The notes: generated by a model from the letters alone, not told the origin. Counted from the stretch's first letter, positions 1 through 8,801 are shown. The stretch: 64,000 nt of DNA from an uncultured Micrococcales bacterium (GCA_903909605.1 CAIVWH010000020.1:1-64000), one strand, 5' to 3'. A program made the numbers and translations.

Positions 1-46
1 AGACTGGGCTCAGGTCAAATACTGCTCAGAGAAGTGCAAGAGATAG
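1..46 (+). CDS. DUF2256 family protein, C-terminal fragment (cut by window edge)
   Basis: Frame 2 of the first bases reads DWAQVKYCSEKCKR and then TAG. This matches the end of small DUF2256 zinc-ribbon-like proteins, whose C-terminus typically reads W..VKYCS.RC. The two cysteines would be half of a metal site; the other half lies outside the window. The stop is 9 bases before the dienelactone hydrolase start, so the two may be co-transcribed. Only 14 residues are visible, so the family call rests on that short motif. Confidence 0.6.
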   Translation, partial: DWAQVKYCSEKCKR

Positions 47-55
47 TCTGAGCGC

Positions 56-775
56 ATGACCACTGCCACCTTGACCGAAGTTCAGATCACCGACGAGCTG
101 AAGGGCATCCTTGCGTTGCCTGCCGGCAAAGGCCCGTGGCCGGCTGTCGTGATGGTGCACGAGGTTTTCGGCACCGATGAGAACATGCGCGCTCAGATGA
201 CGCGTCTTGCTCAGGCTGGATACGCAGTGATCATGCCTGACCTATACAGCCGCGGCGGAATGCGCAAGTGCCTGACCGCAACTTTCAGGGCGCTCGCTGC
301 CGGCAGAGGTCAGGCATTCGATGACGTCGAGGCAGCAAAGAACTACATCCAAGCGCGCACAGACGTGACAGACAAAGTCGGCGTGATCGGCTTTTGCATG
401 GGCGGCGGCTTCGCCCTGCTGCTGGCTAACCAGGGCTATGACGCGGCGAACGCGAACTACGGCATGCTGCCAAAGAACATGGAAGAAGCGCTTGCCGGTG
501 CCTGCCCAATTCTCGGTAACTACGGCGCCAAGGATGGCCAGCTAAAGGGCGCGAAGGTGAAACTCGACGAGACCCTCACCAAACTCGGTGTCGAGCACGA
601 CATCAAGATGTATGAAAACTCTGGTCACGCATTCATGAACCCGAAGCAGGGTGGCGGTGCCTTCTTCGGAACGCTGCTGCGCATCACCGGAGCAAAGCCA
701 AACCCAGAAGACGCCAAGGATGCCTGGCAGCGCATCGAAGAATTCTTCGGCAAGCACCTTGCTCGAGGCCGATAG
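56..775 (+). CDS. Dienelactone hydrolase family protein
   Basis: A 239-residue cytoplasmic alpha/beta-hydrolase of the dienelactone hydrolase family (usual length about 230-250), with no signal peptide. The expected catalytic triad is visible: Cys114 in the nucleophile elbow GFCMGG, Asp160 in GAKDGQ and His191 in SGHAF; the conserved Glu of the HEVFG loop is at residue 36. The family hydrolyses dienelactones in chloroaromatic breakdown, but most genomic members act on unknown ester or lactone substrates, and nothing nearby suggests an aromatic pathway. The gene closely follows the DUF2256 fragment and converges on the YciI gene with a 14-base gap. The ATG lacks a clear Shine-Dalgarno site. 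Confidence 0.9.
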   Translation: MTTATLTEVQITDELKGILALPAGKGPWPAVVMVHEVFGTDENMRAQMTRLAQAGYAVIMPDLYSRGGMRKCLTATFRALAAGRGQAFDDVEAAKNYIQARTDVTDKVGVIGFCMGGGFALLLANQGYDAANANYGMLPKNMEEALAGACPILGNYGAKDGQLKGAKVKLDETLTKLGVEHDIKMYENSGHAFMNPKQGGGAFFGTLLRITGAKPNPEDAKDAWQRIEEFFGKHLARGR

Positions 776-789
776 GAAGTTCGAACCGC

Positions 790-1116
790 CTACCGCAGAT
801 AGGGGCGCAGCTCGACCTTTCGGTTGCAGGCCTTCGAACCTGCCTTTGCCAGTTCGAGGGCGGTCGCGTCATCCGGCGCGTTGATTAGCCAGAAGCCCGA
901 GTAGTGCTCGTCCATGTTGTAGAGCGAGCCGGGGTGCACTTGGCCGGCATCGGCACGGTTGTCGATGAGGGTCGCGGCCGTGCCGTGGTTGATGCCACCT
1001 GCGGTGATCCAGTAGCCCTTTTCTTCGAGCATCTCGTTGAATGCGTCGATGGCCGCCATTTCGTTGGCAGGTGCCTTTTCGAGCTGGTCGTCGATTACAA
1101 AGATGATGTAGCGCAT
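790..1116 (-). CDS. YciI-like protein
   Basis: A 108-residue protein beginning MRYIIFVIDD and ending in VELRPYLR, the layout of the YciI/YCII-related (DGPF) family, small dimeric ferredoxin-like proteins of mostly unknown function. The ORF track lists a longer frame from 1449, but that part lies antisense in the ATPase gene; I chose the ATG at 1116 because it is preceded by GAAAGGG at good spacing and because the family begins here. It lies 32 bases downstream of the Mg2+ ATPase stop on the same strand, so it may be the second gene of that operon. Its role is not known. Confidence 0.85.
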   Translation of the reverse strand: MRYIIFVIDDQLEKAPANEMAAIDAFNEMLEEKGYWITAGGINHGTAATLIDNRADAGQVHPGSLYNMDEHYSGFWLINAPDDATALELAKAGSKACNRKVELRPYLR

Positions 1117-1148
1117 GGGGCCCTTTCGGCGGCTCGGTTTGCTCTGGT

Positions 1149-3605
1149 TCAGGCTAGTGCAGGCCTTGCAGCCGCGGCAACATCGCGGAACAGCACGCGT
1201 TTCGCGGCCTCGACCACCAGCAGGTATGCCACAACCACGGCAATCAGCGCGCCAAAGAACGGCAGCGGCAGGGGCACGAAGCCGAACCAGCCGCCGATTG
1301 GCAGGTAGGTGATTGCGGCCCCCAGAGCCACGATAAACAGCACGGATGCCACCAGCTGACCCGATGGACGCGAGCGGAAGAACGGCACGCGCCGGGTGCG
1401 AATTGCGAAGACGATCAGTGTTGCGGTCGAAAGCGACTCGACGAACCATCCGGTTTGGAATTCGGCGGCCTTCGCGTGGAAACCCCAGAGCATCAGCGCA
1501 AAAGTTGCGAAGTCGAAGATCGAACTGGCGGCACCAAAGACGATCATGAACTTGCGAATGTATTCGATGCGCCAGTGCGAGGGCTTAGCGGTTTGCTCTG
1601 GGTCAACGCGGTCACTCGGAATCGTCAACTGACTCGAGTCATACATCAGGTCTTGCAGCAGCACCTGATTCGGCGCCATCGGCAAGAACGGCAACACCAC
1701 AGAACCGAGCGCTGCGCTCATCATGTTGCCGAAGTCGCTCGAAGTTCCCATGAGCACATACTTCATCGTGTTGGTGAACACGCGACGGCCCTGTCGCACG
1801 CCTGTGGCGAGCACGCCGAGATCCTTTTCGAGCAGCACAACATCGGCCGCGTCTTTCGCAACATCGGTTGCGGAGTCAACCGAGATGCCAACGTCTGCAT
1901 CATGCAGCGCGATTGCATCATTGACTCCGTCGCCCAAGAAGCCAACTGATAGCCCGTCGATGCGAAGTGCAAGAATGATGCGCGCCTTCTGCTCTGGCGA
2001 GACTCGTGCAAACACTGTTGTGTTCTTGACTGCGGCAGCAAGTGCGGCCTCGTCAAGCGCATCAATCTGTGTTCCGGTCATCGAGCCACGCACATTGATG
2101 CCAACGCGTGAGCAAACTGTTGCGGCTACCTCGGCCGAGTCACCCGTCGCAATCTTCACCTCGATGCCCAGTGCGCCGAGAGCTTCGAGCGAGGCCTGCA
2201 CATCGGTCTTGATCGGGTCGGCGAAGGTCAGGTAGCCCTGCAAAGTCAGGCCAGCCTCGTCGGCGGCGACCAGTTGGCCACTCTTGTCGAACGGCTTGCT
2301 GGCAACCGCAATTACGCGCGAGCCCTGGGCATAGAGTGCCGAGAGCTGGTCGCGCTGAGCCTGAGTGACGCCAACGCAACGGGTGAGTAGGTCTTCTGGC
2401 GAACCCTTCGAGACCAGCAGGCTCTCGCCCTGCAAGGTGACCAGGCTTGAGGCGATGCGGCGGTTGTGGTCGAAGGCCAGAGCCTCCTTGCGCTTGGCCG
2501 TGTGGTCGAACACCGTGGCGGCGGTAGGAGCGCTCCAGAGTGCGGCATCCAAGGGGTTCATGCCTGCGGTTGAGGCCAGGGCGATTTCGTAGTCGACGTC
2601 GCTGGCCAGCATGCCGAGGAGGTTCACGTTCAGTTCGCCGAACTGCACGGCAGAGTCGAACGCAACGGCGCCTGCGGTGAGCGTGCCGGTCTTGTCGGTG
2701 AGCAACACATCGAGGTCGCCGAGATCCTCTATTGAAACCAGGCGCTTGACGAGCACACCGTCTTTCGCGAGTTGCCTTGAACCGAGTGCGAGCGCCGTGC
2801 TGACCACTGCGGGCAAAAGCTGCGGAGTCATGCCGACCGCAAGTGCGAGAGCAAACAAAACTGCCTCGATCATATTGCGACCCAAGAAGAAGTTCGCCGC
2901 GACAATCACCACTGCTTGCGCAATCGCAACGCGCAACAGAAACACGCTGAACCGACGAAGCCCGCGTTGAAAATCAGTCTCGGGAACGCGGTCGCTGAGT
3001 CGCGCGGCGATCACGCCGAACTCGGTCTCGGCACCGGTGCGAATGACAATTCCGCTCGCGGTTCCGGCACGTACAACGGTTCCCATTAGCGCGACGCTCT
3101 TGGCCGCATCGGCGGCATCCGCGTTCTTCTCAACCGGCATCGACTCACCAGTGATGATGCTCTCGTCGCACTCGAGGTCGTCGGCGATCACGAGCTGCAA
3201 ATCGGCAGGCACAATCGAGCCGATGCTGAGACGAACGAGGTCACCAGGCACCAACTCGGCAACATCGAGTTGCACCGGAACGCCATTACGCAACACCGTG
3301 GCGTGACGAGTGCTGCGACTCTTGAGGTCATCGGCCGCTCGCTCGGCGCGATACTCGGTGGTCAGGCTCAGAGTGACCGACATAGCCAGGATGGCGCCGA
3401 GCGTGATCGCGTTACCCGCATCGCCGAGCAGCCCCGACACGATGCCCGCCCCGGCGAGCAGAATCAGAATCGGGTTCTTGAACTGGCGAAGCAGCAGGCC
3501 GAACCAGGTGAGCCTCTTGGTCTCTATCTCGTTGCGGCCATACTCGGCCAAGCGAGCCGCGGCCTCGGCACTGGTGAGCCCGGTTAGGTCGCTGAGTTTC
3601 TGCAC
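1149..3605 (-). CDS. mgtA: Magnesium-transporting P-type ATPase (MgtA/MgtB type)
   Basis: An 818-residue P-type ATPase, slightly shorter than typical MgtA proteins of about 900. The sequence shows the cation-ATPase N-terminal domain, the TGES actuator loop, the phosphorylation motif DKTGTLT near residue 304 and the hinge GDGVNDAIALHDADVGISVD near residue 556. The membrane motif is TPQLLP, and the text around the phosphorylation site and hinge resembles the Mg2+ importers (PIIIB) more than Ca2+ or heavy-metal pumps. It would import Mg2+ at the cell membrane at the cost of ATP. The GTG start follows a GAGAAGG stretch that is almost in contact with it. No M-box-like riboswitch was seen in the short upstream region. 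Confidence 0.88.
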   Translation of the reverse strand: MQKLSDLTGLTSAEAAARLAEYGRNEIETKRLTWFGLLLRQFKNPILILLAGAGIVSGLLGDAGNAITLGAILAMSVTLSLTTEYRAERAADDLKSRSTRHATVLRNGVPVQLDVAELVPGDLVRLSIGSIVPADLQLVIADDLECDESIITGESMPVEKNADAADAAKSVALMGTVVRAGTASGIVIRTGAETEFGVIAARLSDRVPETDFQRGLRRFSVFLLRVAIAQAVVIVAANFFLGRNMIEAVLFALALAVGMTPQLLPAVVSTALALGSRQLAKDGVLVKRLVSIEDLGDLDVLLTDKTGTLTAGAVAFDSAVQFGELNVNLLGMLASDVDYEIALASTAGMNPLDAALWSAPTAATVFDHTAKRKEALAFDHNRRIASSLVTLQGESLLVSKGSPEDLLTRCVGVTQAQRDQLSALYAQGSRVIAVASKPFDKSGQLVAADEAGLTLQGYLTFADPIKTDVQASLEALGALGIEVKIATGDSAEVAATVCSRVGINVRGSMTGTQIDALDEAALAAAVKNTTVFARVSPEQKARIILALRIDGLSVGFLGDGVNDAIALHDADVGISVDSATDVAKDAADVVLLEKDLGVLATGVRQGRRVFTNTMKYVLMGTSSDFGNMMSAALGSVVLPFLPMAPNQVLLQDLMYDSSQLTIPSDRVDPEQTAKPSHWRIEYIRKFMIVFGAASSIFDFATFALMLWGFHAKAAEFQTGWFVESLSTATLIVFAIRTRRVPFFRSRPSGQLVASVLFIVALGAAITYLPIGGWFGFVPLPLPFFGALIAVVVAYLLVVEAAKRVLFRDVAAAARPALA

Positions 3606-3714
3606 CTTCTCAGGCTAACCGCAGAATGATCTCCCTTTCGAAAGTTTTCTCGCCAGGAAAAATGTCCATTATTCTTTCGTTGACAGGGGGTCTGTCTTTT
3701 ATCAGGGGGTAAAT
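3606..3714. promoter_or_regulatory. Divergent intergenic region with palindrome, hairpin and repeated CAGGGGGT
   Basis: This region separates mgtA from the small membrane protein. It contains a perfect palindrome CTTTCGAAAG (3635-3644), a short inverted repeat GACAG-ggggt-CTGTC (3682-3696) followed by TTTT, and CAGGGGGT twice (3684-3691 and 3703-3710). The second copy is at Shine-Dalgarno distance from the ATG at 3715. A consensus -35 TTGACA (3680) is present but no -10 follows at the proper spacing. Function is inferred only. Confidence 0.35.
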
Positions 3715-3996
3715 ATGAAGCTAAAAATTGCAGCAGCTCTACGGGGCAAGCACAGCATGCGGCGCCTACTGGAACTTCTAAAATATTGGCCATTCTTGGC
3801 ATTTGTACCCACGCTGCTGGCACCTTGGCCTGTTGTGGCTGGATGCCTAATCTATCTGGCGGTTACCTTTCAAAGCCAGTCAGGTAAGGTCGCTATTTGG
3901 CTGCAAGTTGCGAACCTAGTGAGTTTGGAGCTGGCAATGGCTGTGTTACTTCTAAACTACGGCCACACCACGGCTCAGGTTATTCAGGGTCACTGA
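3715..3996 (+). CDS. Small membrane protein of unknown function
   Basis: I do not recognise this 93-residue protein. It has a basic N-terminus (about residues 1-20), a hydrophobic segment at roughly 24-50 containing several prolines, and a second one at roughly 60-82, so it probably has two membrane helices. An AGGGGG sequence 5 bases before the ATG is a good ribosome site. It is the only gene between mgtA (divergent) and the glycosyltransferase 41 bases downstream, with which it may share a transcript. Confidence 0.55.
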   Translation: MKLKIAAALRGKHSMRRLLELLKYWPFLAFVPTLLAPWPVVAGCLIYLAVTFQSQSGKVAIWLQVANLVSLELAMAVLLLNYGHTTAQVIQGH

Positions 3997-4037
3997 CACA
4001 TCCTGATGCATCCCGATAACCTTGGCAAGGTGAGGGA

Positions 4038-5039
4038 ATGAATTTACTAACAAATATCGCGCGCGCTGGCTATGACTTTCTGTCGTTGCCGGTCATGGCC
4101 CAGATCTCTGATGGGCTTCTCATGCGCCGATTCACCCGACTGGCCCAGGCCGCCGAGCGCCGCATTGAGCCTGCGGGCAGTTGGCCAAAGGTCACTGTGG
4201 TCGTGCCGGTCTACAACGTCGAGCGCTACCTGACTCTCTGCTTGCAAAGCCTGCGCGCTCAGCAATACCCAAACTTGAATGTAGTAGCGGTCAACGACGG
4301 ATCAACCGACGAGTCGGCGAGCATCCTCGAAACTTTCAAAGACAAGATGAATCTCAACATCGTCACGCAGAAAAACGCAGGTCTCGCAGCTGCGCGTAAC
4401 GCCGGCGTTAAGGCAATCAAGTCGACCGATTATCTGATGTTTCTCGATAGTGACGATGCGCTCGCACCAGGCGCGCTGCACAAGCTCGTCGCGATGATCA
4501 CCAAGACCAAGAGCGACTTCGTGGTCGGTGACGTCACTCGCCTCAAGGGTCTGACTCGCGTGAAGCGCGTCGATACCCGTGCGCTCTTCAAGCAGGGAAG
4601 TGTGCCTGCCACGACTTTCAAAAGGCAGCCGAACGCCGTGCTCGATGTGACCGCGTGGAACAAGCTCTTCGACTTCAAGTTCTACAAGGCAGCGAAAATC
4701 AGTTTTCCGAGCATGTACTTCGAAGACATGAGCGAGATGACTCGCGCATACGCAGAGGCCGCGCACTTCGATATTCTCGCCGAGACTATTTATCTGTGGC
4801 GCGTTCGCACCGAAGGCGCTCGCTCAATCACGCAGCAGAAGAGCGATGAAATCAAGTTGAACGATCGCATCAAGTCACTTCGCGAAATCAAGAAGATTAT
4901 CGAGCTTGCAATCAAGGATGACCGCGCCACCAATGCAAACATGGATGCCTTCAGGGCGCGCATTGTGGCGCATGATCGAAAGCTTTATCGGGAGGAAGTT
5001 GAAAACATCGATGAGATGTTCAAATCACTTCTTAGTTAG
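4038..5039 (+). CDS. Family 2 glycosyltransferase
   Basis: A 333-residue GT-A fold glycosyltransferase. The nucleotide-sugar binding start VTVVVPVYNVERYL is near residue 50, NDGSTDES near 86 and the metal-binding DSDD near residue 138 (FLDSDDA). Residues after about 250 form a charged helical tail. No membrane helix is evident, so it probably acts on the inner face of the membrane in making a wall or capsule polymer. The neighbouring pyruvyltransferase/GT8 and galU genes on the other strand support a role in surface polysaccharide synthesis; donor and acceptor are unknown. Its last 15 bases overlap the convergent small gene 5025-5183. Confidence 0.9.
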   Translation: MNLLTNIARAGYDFLSLPVMAQISDGLLMRRFTRLAQAAERRIEPAGSWPKVTVVVPVYNVERYLTLCLQSLRAQQYPNLNVVAVNDGSTDESASILETFKDKMNLNIVTQKNAGLAAARNAGVKAIKSTDYLMFLDSDDALAPGALHKLVAMITKTKSDFVVGDVTRLKGLTRVKRVDTRALFKQGSVPATTFKRQPNAVLDVTAWNKLFDFKFYKAAKISFPSMYFEDMSEMTRAYAEAAHFDILAETIYLWRVRTEGARSITQQKSDEIKLNDRIKSLREIKKIIELAIKDDRATNANMDAFRARIVAHDRKLYREEVENIDEMFKSLLS

Positions 5040-5183
5040 CTCATCTAGTTGTTTTTGGATGCTCTTGAGAGATTTGACTCCCATGAACAGCATGACTGGG
5101 ATTGAAAGTGCTAGAGCAATCGCGCCGATGTAAAGAATTACAACAATGATTGTGAAAATACCCGATTCCAGAATTGGTCGCAT
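5025..5183 (-). CDS. 52-residue single-span membrane protein (not in ORF track)
   Basis: Reading the minus strand gives a 52-codon frame starting MRPILESGIFTIIVV and ending LDELTKK. It has a long hydrophobic helix (about residues 9-36) followed by a polar, lysine-rich amphipathic tail that could form a short coiled coil. The ATG at 5183 is preceded by CAGGGGAACTG, a strong ribosome site. It lies 42 bases downstream of galU on the same strand, so it is probably the last gene of the pyruvyltransferase-galU operon. The clear membrane-helix pattern and ribosome site make it more than a chance frame, but I know no family for it. Confidence 0.6.
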   Translation of the reverse strand: MRPILESGIFTIIVVILYIGAIALALSIPVMLFMGVKSLKSIQKQLDELTKK

Positions 5184-5225
5184 CAGTTCCCCTGAGATTT
5201 AGTCGATTCATCGTATAACGAGAAT

Positions 5226-6104
5226 CTATTTGACGAATTCCTTTAGCCAGGCATTTAGCTCTGGGCCGAGGTCGTCGCGCTTGCTGGCTAGGCGAATGGT
5301 GGCCTTGATGTATTCCAGCTTGTCGCCTGCGTCGTAGCGCTCGCCCTTGAAGACCACGCCGACAACTCCGCCGGCTAGCTTCGGGTCGCGGGCCGAGATG
5401 GCAAGGGCGTCGGTCAGCTGAATCTCGCCACCTGCGCCTGGCTCTAGGCCGTCGATGATGTCGAGAATCTCTGGGCGAAGAATGTAGCGTCCGATCACGG
5501 CGTAGTTAGAAGGTGCGACTTCGGCCTTTGGCTTCTCGACGAAGTCTTCGATCTGAATGACATCGCCGTCGATTGAACCAGGCTTTACGCAGCCATACTT
5601 GTGGATCTCGCTCGAGGGCACCTCGACGAGAGCCACTACCGAGGCACCGGTGGCCATGTGCACCTCGCGCATGCGCTCAAGCAGGTGAGAAGTCTCTTCG
5701 ATTACGTCGTCGCCGAGCAGAACCGCGAATGCCTCATCGCCAGTGAATGAGCGGGCGGTGGCGATCGCGTGACCGAGCCCCTTGGCCCCACCCTGGCGAA
5801 CATAGTGAATGCGGCCGAGGTTGGTTGGTGCCTGAACCTTCTCGAGCTTCTCGTCGTCGCCGCGCTCTTCGAGGCGAGCCTCGAGGGCTTCGGCCGAGTC
5901 GAAGTGGTTCTCGAGCGCATACTTGTCGCGACCGGTCACGAAGAGTATGTCTTCAAAGCCGTATCGCACGGCCTCTTCAACTACATACTGAATGACCGGC
6001 TTATCGACCAAGGGCAACATCTCTTTCGGCATTGCCTTGGTGGCTGGCAAAAAGCGGGTGCCAAGCCCGGCTACCGGAATTACTGCTTTGGTCGGCTTTT
6101 TCAT
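5226..6104 (-). CDS. galU: UTP-glucose-1-phosphate uridylyltransferase
   Basis: A 292-residue enzyme that makes UDP-glucose from UTP and glucose-1-phosphate, the donor for wall, capsule and glycolipid sugars. The nucleotidyltransferase signature VIPVAGLGTRFLPATKAMPKE is near residue 9, and LVDKPVIQYVVEEA, LGHAIATA and the later VEKP and GGEIQLTDAL blocks fit GalU throughout. Its ATG overlaps the TAA of the upstream gene (TAATG), so translation is probably coupled to the pyruvyltransferase-GT8 fusion. Length is normal for the family. Confidence 0.95.
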   Translation of the reverse strand: MKKPTKAVIPVAGLGTRFLPATKAMPKEMLPLVDKPVIQYVVEEAVRYGFEDILFVTGRDKYALENHFDSAEALEARLEERGDDEKLEKVQAPTNLGRIHYVRQGGAKGLGHAIATARSFTGDEAFAVLLGDDVIEETSHLLERMREVHMATGASVVALVEVPSSEIHKYGCVKPGSIDGDVIQIEDFVEKPKAEVAPSNYAVIGRYILRPEILDIIDGLEPGAGGEIQLTDALAISARDPKLAGGVVGVVFKGERYDAGDKLEYIKATIRLASKRDDLGPELNAWLKEFVK

Positions 6105-8668
6105 TACTTCGACTTTAGTTCTTCACCAATGGCAACGAACTCAGGCTTGTAGAGGGCGTAGGCCGCCTTCCACGGCTTGGATGGGCCAGCCCAGTGCACG
6201 ATCTTCGGGTCGGTCGAGTAGTCCTGCGTCGGCACGTAGTTCCAGTCGTCGTCGATGGCGATGGCCTCGCCACCGGCATAGAAGTTCATGACGTCCTGGT
6301 CGTTTAGGCGCAGTTCTTCAACTAGATAAAGGTTGTTCTCGATGAACCGCTCGTCGCGCATGCGGCCAAGGTTCATCAGCAAGATGCCCGCGTTGTAGGT
6401 GTCTGCGGTGAGGTCACCGGTTGAGTGCGCACGGCGGCGCAGGTTCCACGCCTGCTTCGGAGGAAGCAGCAGCGAGACTCGGGTGATCACGTCAACAAGG
6501 TTGGCCCAACCATCCATGCGGCTCTTTTTGCCGGCGAAGCGCTTCTTGCCAAGTCGAATGTCGTAGAGCTGGCCCACATCGCCACGAACCAGGATGTCGA
6601 CATCGAGGTAGAGCACCTTGTCGAGGTCGGTGAGCACCATCGGCAGGAACAGGCGGTCGAAGGTCGAAACCGTGATGTGCTTCATCAGGTTGACCTTGCT
6701 GCCGTACTGCACGCCGTCGAAGTCGTAGAACGAGAAGTTGATCTTCGGGAAAAGCTTGTGCAGCTTCTGGAAGTAGTCGTCCTTCAGTCCGCGAGCGAGC
6801 AGGTGAACGTTTAGTTCACGCTTGGTGTTCTTTTGCACGGATGCAATCACGATTGCGAGTTCGTTTGCGAGGTTCTGGTCGCAGGCGAATGCAACATTCA
6901 CTGCGCGCGAACCGCGCTTGTTGTTGCCGAGCTTGACCACGTGCGACTTGAACTTTTTGTAAACGTCTTGAAGATCGATGGCACTCTCGCCGAGTGGTGC
7001 AAGGTTATTGCAGTACTCATCAGCGAATGCAACATCGTCGGCAACGATCTCGCGCCACTTCTTCATGACGTCCTCGCGCGACTTGCCAGCGAGAATTTCA
7101 CCGATGACAACTTCGAGCTTGCTCTCGATGCCGGTGCGAATCTTGTTGAACTCTGCATCGGTGAGGTCAGCGCCGCTTGCACTGATTAGGCCCTCGAAGC
7201 GAACATCCGAGCGCTTGCCAGGAACGAAGGTGACCTTCTGGCCCATCGAGCGCGCAGGCAGGTAGCAGTGCAGACGTTTAGTCAGCACGTGGCCGAACTT
7301 CGCATACTTAGAGAGCATGCGGCGGGCATCTTCGATGCCCTCGACCAGCGTGAAGTCCTTCACGTAGTCGCCGATCTGGATGTAGAACCACTTGGGAATG
7401 AAGACCCACTTGGCCTTTAGCCACTTGGTTCCGGCCTCGACCACTGCCAGCAGCGGCATCTTGCCCGCGCCCCAAGCCTTAGGCAGAACCTGGCCGACGG
7501 TGGTGGTCACGCAGCCCGAGAAGAACGCAGGAACGCCGTAGTCGCGCAGGCGGTAGACGGTTGTCCAGTCGCGGCAACCGATTGGGCCGATCTTTTTCAG
7601 CTGAGCGGCGATCTCTTCGTTCATGATGCCCGCATCCTGGATGTGGAACGAAATCATGATTGGGTTTACGTTCTCAGGATACGGAAAGTCGATTTCACCC
7701 TTGTATGCGCGGTGCATGAACCAACCGTTTGAAATTAACCAGGTGTTCTTCGGGTAGCTCTTGCCCGATGCGAAGTCGCGGTTGAGTTCGATTGGCTGAA
7801 CCTTCACAGGTGCGCCGGTTAGCTGGCGCTTCTTCTGCACGCGAGGCTGCAGAGTCTTCAGATAGGTTGCGAGCTTGCTGCCACCGACGAAGTCGATGTT
7901 TTGAAAACGCAGCAGGTGCGAAATCGCGGCCAAGGTCTGAACGTAGTCACCGCGGTTCGACGAGGTGTGCTCCTTGTCGAGCATGTCGTAATCCATCACC
8001 GCAAAGTTCACAGCACCCGGGATGTCCTTAACGTTGCTGCCATCGTCGGAGAGCATCTTGACCCACCAGGCAAGTTCGTCGGCCTTCGCGGCTTCGCGCT
8101 TCTTCTTGGCGGCTGCATCGGCATCGATTGCGCCAACCCACTGGCGAATCTTTGCGGTGTGCTTGTGCTTGATTGCGGCGCGAGTGATTTCGATTTTGTA
8201 GTCAGACGAAACGCTCTCATCGTTCATCAGCGAATCGAGTTCGCGCAGCGCCTTCTTTGGCTCGGCCTTGATCCAGGCATCGAAGAACTCGTATGGCGCC
8301 TTCTCGGCCGAAAGTCGCATGCCGGCTTCTTTGAAGTAGCCAAATGCTGCTTCAGGCAGGTTGTCGCAGGCGAGGAAAACGCCGAATGCCAGGGCTCCGG
8401 CGACTCGGGTTGACTCGGTGTCGTAGACGCGCTGCAGCATGGCGCGGGTGTTGATGCGCTGCACTTTCTTGTAGGCCTCGCGCACGTGGTTGATAAGTGC
8501 GGTGTCTAGTGGCTCGCCAAGCTCGAGGCGGCGGGCGAGCTGGGGGCTGATCTCTTTGGGCCCAAGCAACATAAGGGCTTCAGACCATTTGTTGAGCTTC
8601 AGGGTTACTCGACGAACCTTGCCACGACGCAGAACATAGCGCCAGGCGCGCTCAAAAAAGTGGTCCAA
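6104..8668 (-). CDS. Polysaccharide pyruvyltransferase - family 8 glycosyltransferase fusion
   Basis: A large two-enzyme protein (854 residues from the start I prefer). The N-terminal ~220 residues are helical and unassigned. A middle region (about 300-400) has SNGWFMHRAY, IGCRDWTTVYRLRDYGVPAFFSG, typical of polysaccharide pyruvyltransferases that add ketal-pyruvate to surface sugars. The C-terminal part (about 590-850) is a GT8 domain with the metal motif LDVDIL near residue 690 and a late VHWAG block, as in LgtC-like retaining transferases. The ORF track starts at 8704 (TTG), but the TTG at 8668 has AGGAG five bases upstream, so I use it. It is coupled to galU by a TAATG overlap. Exact sugars are unknown. 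Confidence 0.85.
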   Translation of the reverse strand: MDHFFERAWRYVLRRGKVRRVTLKLNKWSEALMLLGPKEISPQLARRLELGEPLDTALINHVREAYKKVQRINTRAMLQRVYDTESTRVAGALAFGVFLACDNLPEAAFGYFKEAGMRLSAEKAPYEFFDAWIKAEPKKALRELDSLMNDESVSSDYKIEITRAAIKHKHTAKIRQWVGAIDADAAAKKKREAAKADELAWWVKMLSDDGSNVKDIPGAVNFAVMDYDMLDKEHTSSNRGDYVQTLAAISHLLRFQNIDFVGGSKLATYLKTLQPRVQKKRQLTGAPVKVQPIELNRDFASGKSYPKNTWLISNGWFMHRAYKGEIDFPYPENVNPIMISFHIQDAGIMNEEIAAQLKKIGPIGCRDWTTVYRLRDYGVPAFFSGCVTTTVGQVLPKAWGAGKMPLLAVVEAGTKWLKAKWVFIPKWFYIQIGDYVKDFTLVEGIEDARRMLSKYAKFGHVLTKRLHCYLPARSMGQKVTFVPGKRSDVRFEGLISASGADLTDAEFNKIRTGIESKLEVVIGEILAGKSREDVMKKWREIVADDVAFADEYCNNLAPLGESAIDLQDVYKKFKSHVVKLGNNKRGSRAVNVAFACDQNLANELAIVIASVQKNTKRELNVHLLARGLKDDYFQKLHKLFPKINFSFYDFDGVQYGSKVNLMKHITVSTFDRLFLPMVLTDLDKVLYLDVDILVRGDVGQLYDIRLGKKRFAGKKSRMDGWANLVDVITRVSLLLPPKQAWNLRRRAHSTGDLTADTYNAGILLMNLGRMRDERFIENNLYLVEELRLNDQDVMNFYAGGEAIAIDDDWNYVPTQDYSTDPKIVHWAGPSKPWKAAYALYKPEFVAIGEELKSK

Positions 8669-8764
8669 AACCGCTCCTATTAATAAGGGTGCTAATCGCA
8701 ACAAGCATACAAGCGGGCCTATTTGCTGGGCCTGAGCCGGTTATTCACATTTTCGGATCTGCTC

Positions 8765-8801
8765 TTGAATTGGCTAACTTAGTCCACTTATCATTGCGAG
8801 T
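8765..8801 (+). promoter_or_regulatory. Candidate promoter of the toxin-antitoxin pair, possibly leaderless
   Basis: TTGAAT (8765-8770) and TATCAT (8789-8794) are 18 bases apart and resemble a sigma-70 type -35/-10 pair. The antitoxin ATG at 8802 lies 7 bases after the -10, about where transcription would start, and no ribosome site is present, so the mRNA may be leaderless. This is inferred from sequence alone. Confidence 0.4.

Noticed and set aside
3606-3714. M-box-like Mg2+ riboswitch before mgtA
   Set aside because: The region is only 109 bases, lacks the conserved core and most of it separates two divergent genes.
8704-8704. TTG at 8704 as start of the pyruvyltransferase-GT8 fusion
   Set aside because: The TTG at 8668 has AGGAG at the right distance, while the earlier one has none.
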